A stretch of 64,000 nt of DNA from Phragmites australis (GCF_958298935.1 NC_084943.1:17353001-17417000); one strand, 5' to 3'; positions 46,314 to 58,739 are shown, counted from the stretch's first letter. The notes: generated from the sequence alone by a model not told the origin. Numbers and translations are program-made.

Positions 46314-49300
46314 ATGGTTAGCAACATCCCCCTTTCCTCGTCCCCTCCCCTTCGTTCCGCTCCTCCGCCCTAGCCACCCGCGCGCGCTCCCCCCTGCACC
46401 CGCTCGAGCAAGCGACCGAATCCGATCCCTGGGCCAAGTGGACCCGGCCGGGGCTCGGCGGGGCGATCGGAGCCACGCCCGTCTCGCTTCTGGATGTGTG
46501 TTTAGCTCTCCAACCTAGTGGCTAGTTGTCGGCGCGGCCGGTGCGCGAAATCGCAGGCGGGTTTCGCCGCGCGGGCTGCTGGGTTGGGGTGCTTTGGTGG
46601 TGGTCTGATTTCCGCAATCGCGGCGGGCTCAAGTGAATCCGGCCGAAGAGTAGGGGGGGGGGGGGGGCGGGGCTGCTGCACAGTGGCAGTGTTTGCTAAA
46701 TTTAATCATTGTTCGGCCCTAGGTGTGATCCTCGGGGCCGCTTGAGCCGCAGGGGCAGCAGGGGGCCTTGTCTGTTTCGCTCGAGATGATGAGTAGTGGT
46801 GGATTTTTGGTCTTTCTGTTCCAGGAGGTTAGGTTGTTTAGGCCGAGTATCTGAATTGCAAGTGAAACGAATTCGGTTGCGAAAAGTTTGGTTCACATTC
46901 ACATGCCTGATACTTAAAATCTGACCGAGATACACATATTCTAATTTACTTGTTCTTCCTATTATTGATTGTATATTTGGTTGATTTTATGACCAGACGA
47001 ACAGTAATGTCTGCATGTAGAAACTTTAGCTCTTAATCTTCTTCCAATATGGAAATGCTGCATCTGATTTTTGGTGAGTTTTCATTATGTTAACGGAATT
47101 ATATGGATATGTGAGTTCAGAATTATATCATTGGAGCATTCAAGCCACCATGTGACATCTCGATCACATTCTCTGATGCGAGGACCAGGAAGCAGGTATA
47201 ATTCTTGATATCCTCATGTAGCTACCAGTTGCAATTCAAACATGGGTTCTTCTTATGCCTTACAAATGACCAGTTCTGCTGTTTTCATTTCGCAGGTTTC
47301 GGTTAAGGACAATGGGAAGACAACAATGGTCCCTGTTTTCCAGAGCCTGGAAACAATATCTGGAGAGGTACTATTTTCTTATTAGCTTATTCTTATGTAC
47401 CTTGCTTGGATGGAACCAAGTATTGAGCTTGGCTGAAATGGTCCTCAGGTATCGATAGCACCGGTCCCAGGTAAAAGGATTGAACACATGGGTGTCAAGA
47501 TTGAGTTGCTGGGCCAAATAGGTATGCTATTTACCCTCAACTGCCGCTTGTTCTGTCAAATACTACAGCAAGTTTGACAAAGCTTTTGCTTCCAGAGATG
47601 TCATGGTCACACTGTTAGCCAATTTGATAGGTGCTGCTTAGGTTATATGACTTTACTGGGGTAGTTATGTGTGTTTGAGGTCTTCATTAGTATCTAGTTT
47701 CTTGTTATGGATTTATTCCATTTTGCTATGGTGTTAAGATGCTATTTGTTCTGATGATTCTTGACACAAAATGTAGTGCATATTCCATTTCGCTATGTTA
47801 TTCTAAGATGGCTGCTGTCTCTGATTATTTCTGACACAAATTGGCAGTGGCATGGATGCATCCACAGGTTGCTGTTATATTTATGGTGCTAAGTTTTGAA
47901 GTTTTACCGTATATACTTTTGTTTACTTCTATTTGGCAAAACTCCCAGACTAGCTCCTAAAGTGGAATTAGTGGGAGCTCTACTAAATAGCAGTTTGCAG
48001 TTTTCAGCTCTCAGAGTGATTCCGTGGGGGTGATTCTCTTAAATAAACTAGATGCTAGGAGGTAAAAAAATCAGCTTTCCGTGATTCACTTCCCCACAGA
48101 ATTACTTCTTGCATAAAGTTTACCTTAGATAATCACTAGAGAATCACTTTCAGTTACATAATCGCTTTCCTAGAGAATTTGGATCAGGGGGAGCTCTACC
48201 AAACAAACCCTTGGTTACTTACGTTTTCAACTGTGCTGGACGTATTTCGCGTTACATGCAAAACTCATGTTCTATACGATATGGCTTCCTTCCCGTATAA
48301 GAGTACTGAAAGCTTGTGCGTTTATGGAATAAATTGTTCTCTGAAGATTTACTAGATTACTTCCTGTCTACTATTTAGTACTTTGGGCTCACCTAGTTCC
48401 CGACATTTACAATGGGTGACCAATTCTCTTACAGAGCTGTATTTTGACCGAGGGAACTTCTATGACTTCACTTCATTAGGTGAGTTTCTGGTGCATGATT
48501 TGCCAATAGCTTTTTTGGTGCATTGTACAATGCCCTGGACTTCTTGTGATTTTTTTCTTTCATGTTACAAGTCTTCAATTTATGGAAACATAGACCAATT
48601 AGTAAATATTGGCCCAAGAGAAAATCTTACAGGTCCAGATTTACCAAGACAGAAAAACAAATGAAAACTACTCAGCCTGGGATTACACGAAACAGAAAGG
48701 CACTGTTTTCTTCTTTTTTAAGAAATAAATGCAAGCTTTGAAGCTGAAGCCAAAAGACACAACTGTTCTGTAATCACTATGGCTTTAAGCACACTGAGAC
48801 TCATTGTATCATATTAGGTTTGCCACTTGCCATACCTCGTATTTTAGTTAGACTGCTGGTGTCAGACCAAATCACCTGGCTACTGGCTAGAAGCCTAGAC
48901 TAGCACCTAACATGTGCCGAAAGGGCCTCCTGAAATTTCTGTTCTGCTAGTGCCTAGTTGATCAAGTTCTTACTGCTGATCCTTGCTCTGCATATATATT
49001 ATTATTATGCGAGAAGCTATTATGGCTTGAATTGCACTGTTTGTCTGTACAGTACGTGAGTTAGATGTTCCTGGTGAAATCTATGAAAGGAAGGCGTATC
49101 CATTTGAGTTTTCCACTGTTGAAATGCCATATGAGTCTTACAATGGAACAAATGTCAGACTGCGGTAAGCAAATGCTATGATTTAGAGTAGCGTTCTTAT
49201 TATATTTCGTTTGACATATTTTTCTTGTACACTGTTATGTGATGGAATACTGTTTGCGAATATTAACAGTAGTCACGGTACTGTAGCTCCGTTCGCACTG

Positions 49301-52300
49301 TGGCACCAAGTTAGAGATAAGATTAGTTGTTAGGGATCATATTAGATTAGAGAGAGATAAGATCTATTAGTTAGTCTTAGAGATAAGATTTGTTAGTTCA
49401 GATTGTTAGGGCCGTCTCCTATATGAAGGAGGTGCAGCACCCATTGTAATCAAGCAAGAGAAACCAATCTAGTTCACAGTCCCTTTCTTCTAAGTCTCCC
49501 TCAATATTATGTCTTTCCAATCTATGATCTAATCCCTCCCTTAGCAGCTGATGCTGCCTAGCTATCCTCCCGGCGGATGCTTAAACGCTAACATATACTG
49601 CTGCTAAAGATTTCATTATAGTTACAAAATTTAGTTTTGCAAAACTCCTAGGCCATGGTTGGTTCTGCACCCTCACAGACAGTTTGATTTGTCGAATTTA
49701 ATTGCACTTTTGAATTTGCCCTTGCCAATACATTGTTATTTTACAAATTTAAATTTGAATATTTCAAGGATTTTTTCTCCCAGTACCCACACTGGAAAAC
49801 CAGTTACAGGATTGTGAGTTTGCTGTCTTTTGTGTCACAATGTATGATATTTGCTCTTCACTAATAAGGTGGAATATATGGAAAGCTTCATATAAAATCT
49901 GATTTTTAATACATCCTTTGGTGTCTTTGTAGGCTTGGCATATCATGGTATCATTTTGTAGTCCCATTGATTAGTGTTGTGCCTCTCTGTATGATAAGGA
50001 TGCATAGTCAACTTGCAGGTTTTGCACATATGATTTCCCGTGTAATTGGACTACTAAAATTTGAGAGGAAACTATTATATTTCCTACACTCATTTATGTA
50101 CATTTTGGCTTAAGCGAAATCCAACAATTAATCAATTGTTTAACACATATACCTTTTGCATTTGTATACCGTGGACTTGAGCCCCCCTTACATCTTTTCA
50201 CTTTTTTGTTATATACTGCAAGTTCATAATGAGAATAGTGTTCAAGTGCTGGAGAAAAAGATTTAGTGAAGTATTGAAACACCTCTAAAGACTAAAGTCC
50301 GCTTGATGTGCTCGCAGGTACATTTTGAAGGTGACAATTGGCAGAAACTATGTTGGGAATATTGTGGAACACCGGGATTTCTGTGTAAGTTGATAACCAC
50401 CAATATATTTAATTTATACTGCCTACTTGAAAGTCATACAACCATAGAGTTCATTTCTGTTATTTTGGAACAATTTCACCAGATTTTGGGTATGTTTATG
50501 ACTCTGCAACATATATATTCCATTCTATTTTGCCTTCATTGATATGAACTAGCACATTCAAGACAAAAGATTTCTTAATTTTTATGTGCTCTAGCAAATT
50601 GCAGAGTTTTTTCAGAATATTTGACGACTTATCTTCGTGTCTTTTGGCAGGTAAGAAACTACACTCCTGTCCCTACAATCAACAACAGCATTAAGGTGAG
50701 TTCTTGTTAATGGAAGCTTTTCATTTGATGCTTGTAAAATACGTTAGCAACTTAGCATGAACTTGACAGTGCTGTAATAAACTGGTACAGTCTCAAATTA
50801 ACATTTGTGTGTTTGAGGCCTTCTCAATTTTGACTAAATTTCTCTCCCGCGGTTCATGTTAGCTTATTTGTGGCCACACCAGGTTCTAGAAACCTGTGAA
50901 GCCTGATCAATTTTTTTTTATTTTTTTTTGCCGAAAACCCAAATAACATGACACTCTGGTTTCCATAAAATGGGTTAATTCATGGCCTTATAGACATCAT
51001 TTTATCCTCATCTTTGAAAGAATCAATACATTTTTACTTGGACATGATCCAGGTATCAAATATTGAAGATATCAGTTTTGAAAGTTTGAAAACAAGAGAT
51101 AAATTTGCTGCTTGTCATTAACCACCCAGATCCTTTTTTTGTGTGTGGAAAACACAGCTCTTGAACTCTGAGTCAGAACTGGTTCACTGTTGAGTGCTGA
51201 AGTTAGGATAAACACCCATCGGCAGGGTAGCCAGGCGGGGTCGGCTGCTAAGGTAGTGATTGGACTATAGATTGGGGAGATTTAGAACATTGGGGGAGAC
51301 ATAAGAGAAAGGGACTAGGAACTAAATTGATTTATCTTGCTTGATTGATTCGATTACATGACTTCTATAAATAGGACTTTGGACTCCCAATGGAAGGTTC
51401 CTGATCGAATCCAACTCTATCTTCTAGCCAATTCTATCTCTAATTGATAACAAATCTAATCTTACCTTTTAAATGACCCCTAACAAATCTGATATAATCT
51501 TATCTCTAAATGCTATCTAATCACAAATAACAAATAAAAGATAAAGCAAGCGTGTGCTACAGTACCACGCTGGTCCAAAGGAACTCGCACAGCTAACTTG
51601 TGTTTTTTTTGGAAAGTGAACAATGCACCTGATTTCAAAAATGAAGTTATCTGATATGCTATTATCGGTCCTGACCCTCCCTGCCATTATGAGATTCTAA
51701 TATTCCAAATATGGCTGTCCTTCTGAGGGTTGTTATAATTCAAATGAGCAATAATATTGCGAAAAGAATGTTGTGTTGATGGGTTTAATTTAATAAGCTG
51801 ATTGCACCAAAAAATATACAGATTAAACAGCTCTGGTATAATGGAATTGATTGTAGTTACTTGACACTTTTTTAAAATATCCTGAAGAGAGAAATTAAAT
51901 AATATGTTTCCCTATCGCTCTATTCAGCGATATCTTTAATTGCATGACTTTTACTATTTCACGTGGTTAGACCACTAAGAATGATCTGACAAAAAAAAGA
52001 TGATTGTGTATTTCATTATGCACCTCATGCTACTGAATGTTCCTTTTCAGATGGAAGTAGGAATTGAAGATTGCTTACATATTGAGTTTGAATACAGCAA
52101 AAGCAAGTAAGATCATATGCCTATCTGTCTGTCTATTCTGATAAATTTCTCACTTTGGAAACCTACAGTATTGTTCATATTTTACCATATTTTTCAGGTA
52201 CCATCTCAATGATGTGATTATTGGGAAGATATATTTTCTTCTTGTCAGAATAAAGATAAAAAACATGGAGCTGGAGATTCGTCGTCGGGAATCAACAGGA

Positions 52301-55061
52301 TCAGGATCTAACACATATGTTGAAACTGAGACTCTTGCAAAGTTTGAGTTGATGGATGGTGCTCCTGTTAGAGGTATGATAATGATTGTATTGCTTCTTT
52401 TCCATTTTTCAAATGCTAAGTTCTTTTGCATGTTTGTCCTGTGCCCTGAGGTTTTGACAATGCAGTGGGTGTGTTGTAAAACATTTCTGTGCATTTATTA
52501 AGCTCATGACTGCAAACTTTTTCACCTGTAGCTTTCTCAATGCCTCAAAAGTCAAAACTTCATAATAATAATGTACCTAAATATTAAAGGAATTAGTTTT
52601 TAGTGATTGTGAACCTGTATGAAACAATGACAGAAGCAAGTTCATTTTGAATTACCTGGTGGTGCCCTTGGGAATTCTTCTAAATTATTATGTGGACACT
52701 GATAACTCCAAACTACTCAATTAATTTTTTTTCTTTGTTGTAAAGATCAGTCCCCTTATAGAGCTTACTGTTTTGCTAGGAACGATAGATTTTAGTCCTA
52801 TCTGCTTTTGATCTAGGACCAGCTGTATGGATCCTCATTGTTACAAAAGAACCCTGCATAAGTAGGAAAAAGTTTATATGACCCTCTGAACTATTGACTG
52901 GTGTATACTTAAAACCCCGAACTACAAAACCAGGTATTGTGGACCATGAACTTTGCAAAACCGTTTACTTAACCCCCTAACCTAGTTTTTGAGGTTATTT
53001 TCGCCTCGCTGGCACTGGTTTTACCACGCTGGCACTGCTGCAGTGGGCAGTGAGCCCACCTGTTAGCCATCAGCGTTGCCGTCCTCTTGCAGGAGCACGC
53101 CGCTACGGAGGCTGATGCCGACATGGTCGCCGTGGTGTTGAACATCGTCGCAAAGGCAGACACTGTGGCCGCGGCAGCCTCGGCCAACAACCTTGCCACT
53201 TCGACCTCCTCCACGCTGCCTCCGAGGTCAAGGCGTGAGGGCCTGCTGGCGCCGTCCTTGGTCACGACTGCGAGTCGGACTAGCTCTTGCGCTGCGATTT
53301 GAGCGCAGAGGCAAGGAGCGCGCCATTGTGGCGGCGGATGGCAGCTAGGGCCTTGGTGACGTCTTGCTTGAGCTAGACGATGGTCTCCTGGAAGCTTCTG
53401 TGCGCGTCGGCGAGGCGTAGGAAGGCGTCAAGGAGGCAGTCGTTGCTGCTGCTAGCGGCGCCAGAGAGCACGGGCTGGGCCTTGGGGAGATCGCCGAGCG
53501 CGGCATGGAGCGCGTTGACGTGCGCGAGGCCAGAGGCGACGGAGGTCGGGTCCTACACCCAGGCGCGGACGACGAAGATGTGGGTGTGGAGGTGGGCGAG
53601 GATGCGGTGGGAGTGGCATGGGGGGCTGACGAAGCGGGCGTGGTAGGCCGATGCTGCCATGCGAGGCTTGGAGGACCTCAACGGGCTCTGAGGGAAGGAG
53701 ATGGAGAATGCAAAGCTGGGCACCATGCCTGTCGATGGATGGATCACGTGTTGTGACCTGCTTCCTCTCTCTCACACTAGAGCAGAGAGCAAGTCGAGCT
53801 CCCTCCCCACTGCAGCAGCGCGCCGTCACCAAAAATCCAATGCCTCGAGCTCAAATCTGCCCCAGCCGAGTCCCTCGAAGCACGGAGAAAGGTAGCCCAG
53901 GGTCATTCCCATCGAATCGAGCCGGATTCCCATCAAATCCCCACCGGATCTGTTGCGCTGACCCCCTTCCCCAACTCCGGTCGAGACCTCCGCCACTCAT
54001 CGTCGACCGACACAACCCGAGCCCCATCACGCCAAATTGCAACATGGTGAGCCTCCCTAGGTCCTCCGAATGTTTATGCACACCTTGGATCCCTTGTGGC
54101 CCGACGCCAGCACGATCCGTGGCTGAGCTTCGAGAGTCGCTGTGCTTTGTGCTTGCCGTCAATGATTTTCTGGCTGGCCCAATGCTCGAGAGCAACAAAT
54201 AGGGATTCCTTGCATCGTGCTCTACCTGTTGGTGCCCTCTATGCATTGAATGTTGACGTCGTGGCTGTGTGCGCGACGGCAATGAGTTGCCACGGTCCCA
54301 CCCTTTCATAACTGTAGCTAGCTAGCCCTCGGTGAAAACCAGTGCCAACGACGCGAAATGGTGGGTTCCATTTGCTCCATCCCTGACTGTGTGGCAAAAC
54401 CAGTGCCAACGTGGCAAAACCTGTGCCAGCGAGGCGAAAACAACCTCAGAAACCAGGTTAGGGGGTTAAGTAAACGGTTTTGCAAAGTTCAAGGTCTACA
54501 ATGATTGGTTTTGTAGTTCGGGGTTTTAGGTATTCACCGGTCGATAGTTCAAGGGGTTATGTAGACTTTTTCCTAATGCATAAAGTAACACCTTTTCTTC
54601 GGCTGTTTATGGCCATGGCCATAATCTGTCAGTATGTAACACCACCTATGGTTCATAGCCTGAATCTGGTCAGGTGCAGTTGGTGCTTTAGCGCTTGCCC
54701 ATGTTGAATCCATTTGGGGGAGCTGGGATTGGGCCAAACGTGGGTCCATCCTTTAATTACACGTGGATGGACCAGGATTTGCCCCAATATTTGCCAGCGC
54801 AAACTTACGCCTTAGCATTTTTCAAGGATGTTGATTTTGGTTTGTTGCATACTTAATCGAATTGTAATTGCAGGTGAATCTATTCCAGTGAGGCTGTTCT
54901 TGACGCCTTATGAGCTGACCCCGACTTACCGCAACATAAACAACAAATTCAGTGTCAAGTACTACCTGAATCTGGTCCTTGTGGACGAGGAAGACCGGAG
55001 GTACTTCAAGCAGCAAGAGATCACAATGTACCGTCTTCTAGAATCTCCTCCGGCTTCTTAG
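46314..55061 (+). CDS. VPS26: VPS26, retromer complex subunit
   Basis: Eleven coding exons: 46314-46316, 47121-47195, 47296-47367, 47449-47521, 48435-48479, 49053-49164, 50318-50384, 50651-50695, 52051-52106, 52198-52373 and 54874-55061. They join in frame to 303 residues, the normal VPS26 length. The protein starts MNYIIGAFKPPCDISITFSD and has the arrestin-like fold blocks GVKIELLGQIELYFDRGNFY, LDVPGEIYERKAYPFEF, KYHLNDVIIGKIYFLLVRIK and NMELEIRRRESTG, ending FKQQEITMYRLLESPPAS. The start ATG is the last codon of exon 1, immediately before the intron donor. VPS26 joins VPS35 and VPS29 to retrieve vacuolar sorting receptors from endosomes. All expected conserved blocks are present, so the gene looks functional. 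Introns contain two LTRs and one Mutator-like element, and an hAT MITE abuts the leader. Confidence 0.96.
46317..47120. other. VPS26 intron 1
   Basis: GC-rich first half with a 16-base G run (about 46651-46667), then AT-rich. No other gene is seen. Confidence 0.7.
47522..48434. other. VPS26 intron 4 with a decayed repeat
   Basis: Positions 47945-48213 have GGGAGCTCTACTAAATAG and GGGGAGCTCTACCAAACAAA in direct orientation around an AGTGATTC/GAATCACT-rich interior, typical of dispersed grass repeats. Limits are uncertain. Confidence 0.45.
49251..49593 (+). mobile_element. Short solo LTR in VPS26 intron 6
   Basis: The 343-bp unit starts TGTTTGCG and ends CTAACA, with TGTT..AACA termini. The flanks are AATAC (49246-49250) and TATAC (49594-49598), a 5-bp duplication with one mismatch. 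It contains TGTAATCAAGCAAGAGAAAC, a polyadenylation-region-like phrase also found inverted in intron 8. The small size fits a TRIM-like or copia family. Confidence 0.7.
51188..51591 (-). mobile_element. Related LTR in VPS26 intron 8, opposite orientation
   Basis: Read on the minus strand it runs from TGTGCGAG to CACTCAACA and aligns with the intron 6 unit: GGTACTGTAGC near the start, TTAGAGATAAGATT, AATCAAGCAAGATAAATCAA, and AGTCCCTTTCT followed by a TCTCCC block. The ends are plausible TG..CA termini, but I did not find a matching target duplication, so the limits may be a few bases off. Confidence 0.6.
52864..54574. mobile_element. Mutator-like element 2 (Pack-MULE type) in VPS26 intron 10
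   Basis: The termini AGGAAAAAGTTTATATGACC and its near-complement ending CTTTTTCCT at 54574 belong to inverted repeats of about 180 bp that include ACCCCGAACTACAAAACCA and GTTTACTTAACCCCCTAACC (with changes in the other arm). The flanks TGCATAAGT (52855-52863) and TGCATAAAGT (54577-54586) form a 9-10-bp target duplication with a one-base difference, as expected for MULEs. The interior is GC-rich, lacks transposase and carries a DUF241-like gene fragment. The ends match Mutator-like element 1. Confidence 0.8.
52990..53660 (-). pseudogene. DUF241 (BPS1-like) gene fragment captured in the MULE
   Basis: On the minus strand an ATG at 53660 opens MAASAYHARFVSPPCHSHRI, which fits the conserved N-terminus of grass DUF241 proteins (YHARSxSLPSxSHP). 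It continues after a TAG with GLAHVNALHAALGDLPKAQP, SNDCLLDAFLRLADAHRSFQ and, after another stop, LKQDVTKALAAIRRHNGALL. Downstream codons (53265-52990) give GGSVEEVEVARLLAEAAAAT. At least two nonsense codons and frame shifts break it. No introns are visible; DUF241 genes are normally intronless too, so that does not show an RNA route. Function of the family is poorly known; the Arabidopsis member BPS1 affects root-to-shoot signalling. Confidence 0.6.
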
Positions 55062-55929
55062 GTCCTGGCCTGGAGCAGCTTGGTGTCCACCTTTCAGGTT
55101 TTTACAAGTGAGCGCTGAGGTTAGAGTGATGTTGTGTTTACCTGTATATAACTCCAGAAGAGCACCGCAGTTCACTACTACTACTGCCATGCACGCTGGC
55201 CCCTGCGTTATTTATGTTCCTTCTAGTCTTTTGCTTGCTTATGATACAACCATGATTAGCTGGGGTATTGGTGCAGTACCTGCCTAGTTATCTCTCATTT
55301 TTGTGAGGCATCTGCAAAGATCAAGTTTGTTGACATTTCCTGCAGGATCTTAGTTCATTTTAATATTAATATGATGTAATATGTTTTCCCAAGTTTAACT
55401 GATATAGGTATTATAAGGAGCGTCATGTTAGATGGCAGATAATATATATTTCATACTGACCGTGTAGCACCTGCAACTTTCCTCTTTCCATGATGTATTA
55501 TGACAAACTCTGCTTACTTTTCTTTCATCAGTTGTCCTTTTTGAGCCTGCCTACACAAGTTTGTAAGCTGTTCATCAACATTTTACCCAAATTATGGTTT
55601 CTTAGCTGTTCAGTTAATAATTTTCTTCTGTTTTGGAACAACACTTCTGAATTGTAAACATTCAAAAGGTCTTACAACACGAAACTCCAGAAGCTGCTTG
55701 ATTCTTATTGAGAAATGCAAACCATCAATGGATTCAATGTTCGCTTCCATGTCAGTCTAAACAGGCAACAAACAAAACAGATGCAACACAAGACAGCATC
55801 ACCAATCAAACTGCATTTTCCCTATATCTATAAACTTCAGTGCCTTTCTTCTGCCACTATTCCACTGTTTTATCACCTCCAAAGTCGCACCTACAACACA
55901 ATGCATGTGTAACACAACACTCAAAGATG
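55062..55929. other. VPS26 3' UTR and tail-to-tail intergenic
   Basis: The first few hundred bases are probably VPS26 3' UTR. The rest leads into the 3' UTR of the minus-strand stress-protein gene. No other feature is seen. Confidence 0.6.
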
Positions 55930-58688
55930 TCAAGCTAGGAGCCAGAAATCCCTCTGACGCCTGGTGGTGATGAGGTAGCCTCCCCCTCGCCGGCTCTTGC
56001 GCCGGACGGCCAGTGCCATGCACGCCGCGTGCTGCACACAGTAGTCGGCAGCGCTGGTGCCTCCTACCGTGCCCCTCATTCCGGCCATCCACATTGACAA
56101 CAGTCGCCACGTGACGGACCGCTTCTTTTGGCCGACAACTAGGAGCGACACCCCTTGCTTCCTTGCCGCCTCCACTATCGCTGGCCCCCTTTCCTTCCCC
56201 TCCGTCACCAAAAGCTCCACATGCACCTGGTAGAACAAAAACATGAGTCACATTGTATCCGTCTTTCGCTAAATTCTCAAGCTCTTAAAAAGCACTCAAT
56301 CTGGTCATAAATACATGATGTTTTGAATAAGATCTAAGTTAAACTTTAACCATCAATAACTTTTCAAATATTTAGTTTCATAATATGAAAATTATATGTG
56401 TGAATTTATCTTCTAGAATATTTCATAATATTTTAAACTTAATGGATTAAATTAATATATTCTAGTTAAAATAGTGGACAAAGATGCATATGGAAGACCA
56501 CGCTATATCCAAAATGTCAAATAATTTTGACTGGAGGAAGTAGCAACTTGATTTTCTCTTGAAACAAAGAAAAAAAAAAGGCTTATTGATTAGTACATGA
56601 AACTCAATTTCTGATTCGAAGGTCATGAACCCGGGACCCACTGAGTTCATTTGTCCACTCTACATCAGCTGGGGCACAACAAGGCGTCGAAATCAAGCCA
56701 GAAATGAAGGGTGCATCTTGAGAAACATGGTCATTGGTCAAGGGCGATGATCCTGTCTGGGAACATGCATGCACCCCTTGATGATGCTCAGCACATGCAT
56801 CCCTGTGGCAGCTGTGATCTTTGCTTGTAGTTGCAGCTGTCTCGCCGTGCATCTTCTTTGATCTTGACAGTAAATGGGGCCCTTTTGCTACTATTTGACA
56901 TAGAATGCGTTGTCTCTGCGACATGTTGGGGAAGAAGATTCGATTAACCAAGAAACTGGTTATTTAGCCTGCTTGCCCACTATTTTTCCTTTTTTTCACA
57001 AAAGCTGAAAAGATAAGAGCTGCCAGAGAGTGATCACCTGGTTGTCGGCAAAGAGAATTTACAGGGAGAGCCATCCATAAATTTATTTTAGTTTAACTTA
57101 ATTAACTAACTAATTATTTTAACTAAATCAAGTATGGATTCGCGGACACCCATCTCTAAGAATTTATCAGTTTTGTTTTTGTTGAATGTGGGTAGGGATA
57201 ACAATATAACCTGATTACTCGTGGGTCAACTGTTTGTAAAATTCCTGTGTTACAAACCGCTCCAATGGGTAAGAACACCGGTTTCTACTGATTAAGCGAT
57301 ACGCATCTCCGAGGTTAAGACAATTGGGCCACATGCTTTGGTTTCTGTTGAGCTAGATTTGGGTTTGACGGGTCATGGTACCTTGGGTTTACTGTTCTTC
57401 CGAGAGAAATATATGTGAAAATAACAGATAAAATGCATCAAAAATCAACATATAAAGATCATCTCTATAAATAATTGAACCCTATTGTCGATCAGTTGGA
57501 TTCTGTCGCTGGAAAGAAAATTTGCACCACATAATGTTCAACAGGTACTTGCTGTACTAGCCCCAATGATGTCAATTATTTTAGGAGGACCAGGCTGAGT
57601 AATTAGCTATCGATGGCATCAGATCAGAGATTCCTCTGTATTGACCATTACTGATACATTAAATGTGTAGCAGTTCTAGCTTGCAACATCAACATAAATC
57701 TTAGTCTTTGATGTTACAAGTAGCATCCCCTTAATCATGTTTTTATGGTGGATAATGCCAATGTTATGTTCCAATGATGCGGTAGTTTAAGCATAGTACG
57801 ATTGCACATTGTACTGCACACAAATGAAAATATTATTCAAATACAGCCAAAAGACCAACCGCGCGATTTGAAGCAAAAAAAAATTTTAATTCCTAAAATA
57901 TAATCTAGCTCTGAAATGTTGAAAAACCCAAGTCAATACTGAAAATTATTTATTTGGTGCCCAAACTTGGCCAATACAGGCTCTAGAAAGTGACCACTAA
58001 CTCTATCTTCTCCTTTTTTATATTTATTAGATATCACTTGCTAAATGCTAGTTGCAGATACTACTAGCTCGAGGATAAATTATATTTCTGTTTTTTCTCA
58101 GTGCGGAAAAGAATGACAGATGCGACTTAAGCAGATAAATTTCTATTATCTTTTCTTATTTGTAATTGAAGTACCTCTGGTCTTTTAGCTTGGCAGATGG
58201 TCCTCATCGCTTCCAGCTGCTGACACCCTCTTGGAGTTGGATCACCTCCTAATTCAGAACATAACAAGAGAAGTTCATCGCTAGCAATTAGCAAATATGT
58301 TTACCTTAATTAAGTTCATGATCGCATCGAGCGAGCTGATTCTGCAGGCTTACGCACGGTTCTTGTAGTTGCCGCCGCCTCCCCTGACGACGCCGAGGAG
58401 GACAACCGTGTCGCAGGGCCGGACGGCGTGCGATAGCGCCCACAGCAGCGCCGTCCGGGCATCCTCGCTGTCGCCGTCGGCCACCACCATCACCTTCCTC
58501 CTCCCCACGGCGGCGGCATCATTGCCGCCCTTCATAGCCTCCTCCACCTTCTCGTCCTTCGCGTTGCCGTCGTCGCGCTTGCCGTCGCAGAAGGCTTGCT
58601 CCTTGGCACGTATCGGCGGTGGCGGCGGCGCAGCGCCGCCGCAGGACTTGATCCGGTGGAGGCAGAAGGAAGGCAGCGGCCTTGCCAT
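55930..58688 (-). CDS. Universal stress protein-like protein, three exons
   Basis: Minus-strand exons 58688-58358, 58248-58175 and 56226-55930 join in frame to 233 residues. The start is the ATG reading MARPLPSFCLHRIKSC; codons upstream in the same frame have no ATG. A Pro- and Lys/Glu-rich leader is followed by the USP core: RKVMVVADGDSEDARTALLW, then GDPTPRGCQQLEAMRTICQA across exon 2, and VELLVTEGKERGPAIVEAAR and KQGVSLLVVGQKKRSVTWRL in exon 3. It ends RRGGGYLITTRRQRDFWLLA. The canonical USP ATP loop (GxxGx9GS/T) is not evident, so nucleotide binding is doubtful. The exon 1 donor is the slightly weak GTGCGT, chosen because it alone keeps the frame. Intron 2 is 1.9 kb. It converges on VPS26. 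Confidence 0.85.
56227..58174. other. Intron 2 of the stress-protein gene, with MITE-like sequence
   Basis: About 56290-56545 is AT-rich and ends ATATCCAAAATGTCAAATAA then TTTTGACTGGAGGAAG, the complement of a typical grass CTCCCTCC MITE start. No coding frame of note occurs in the intron. Confidence 0.5.
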
Positions 58689-58739
58689 GGCGGATGTGTG
58701 CAGACCGCAGAGATGCTGGAGAGAAGTGAAGTGAAGCAA

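Noticed and set aside
53452..54309. Several 120-180-codon ORFs in the second Mutator-like element
   Set aside because: They are shadows in other frames of GC-rich sequence around the DUF241-like fragment, which itself is broken.
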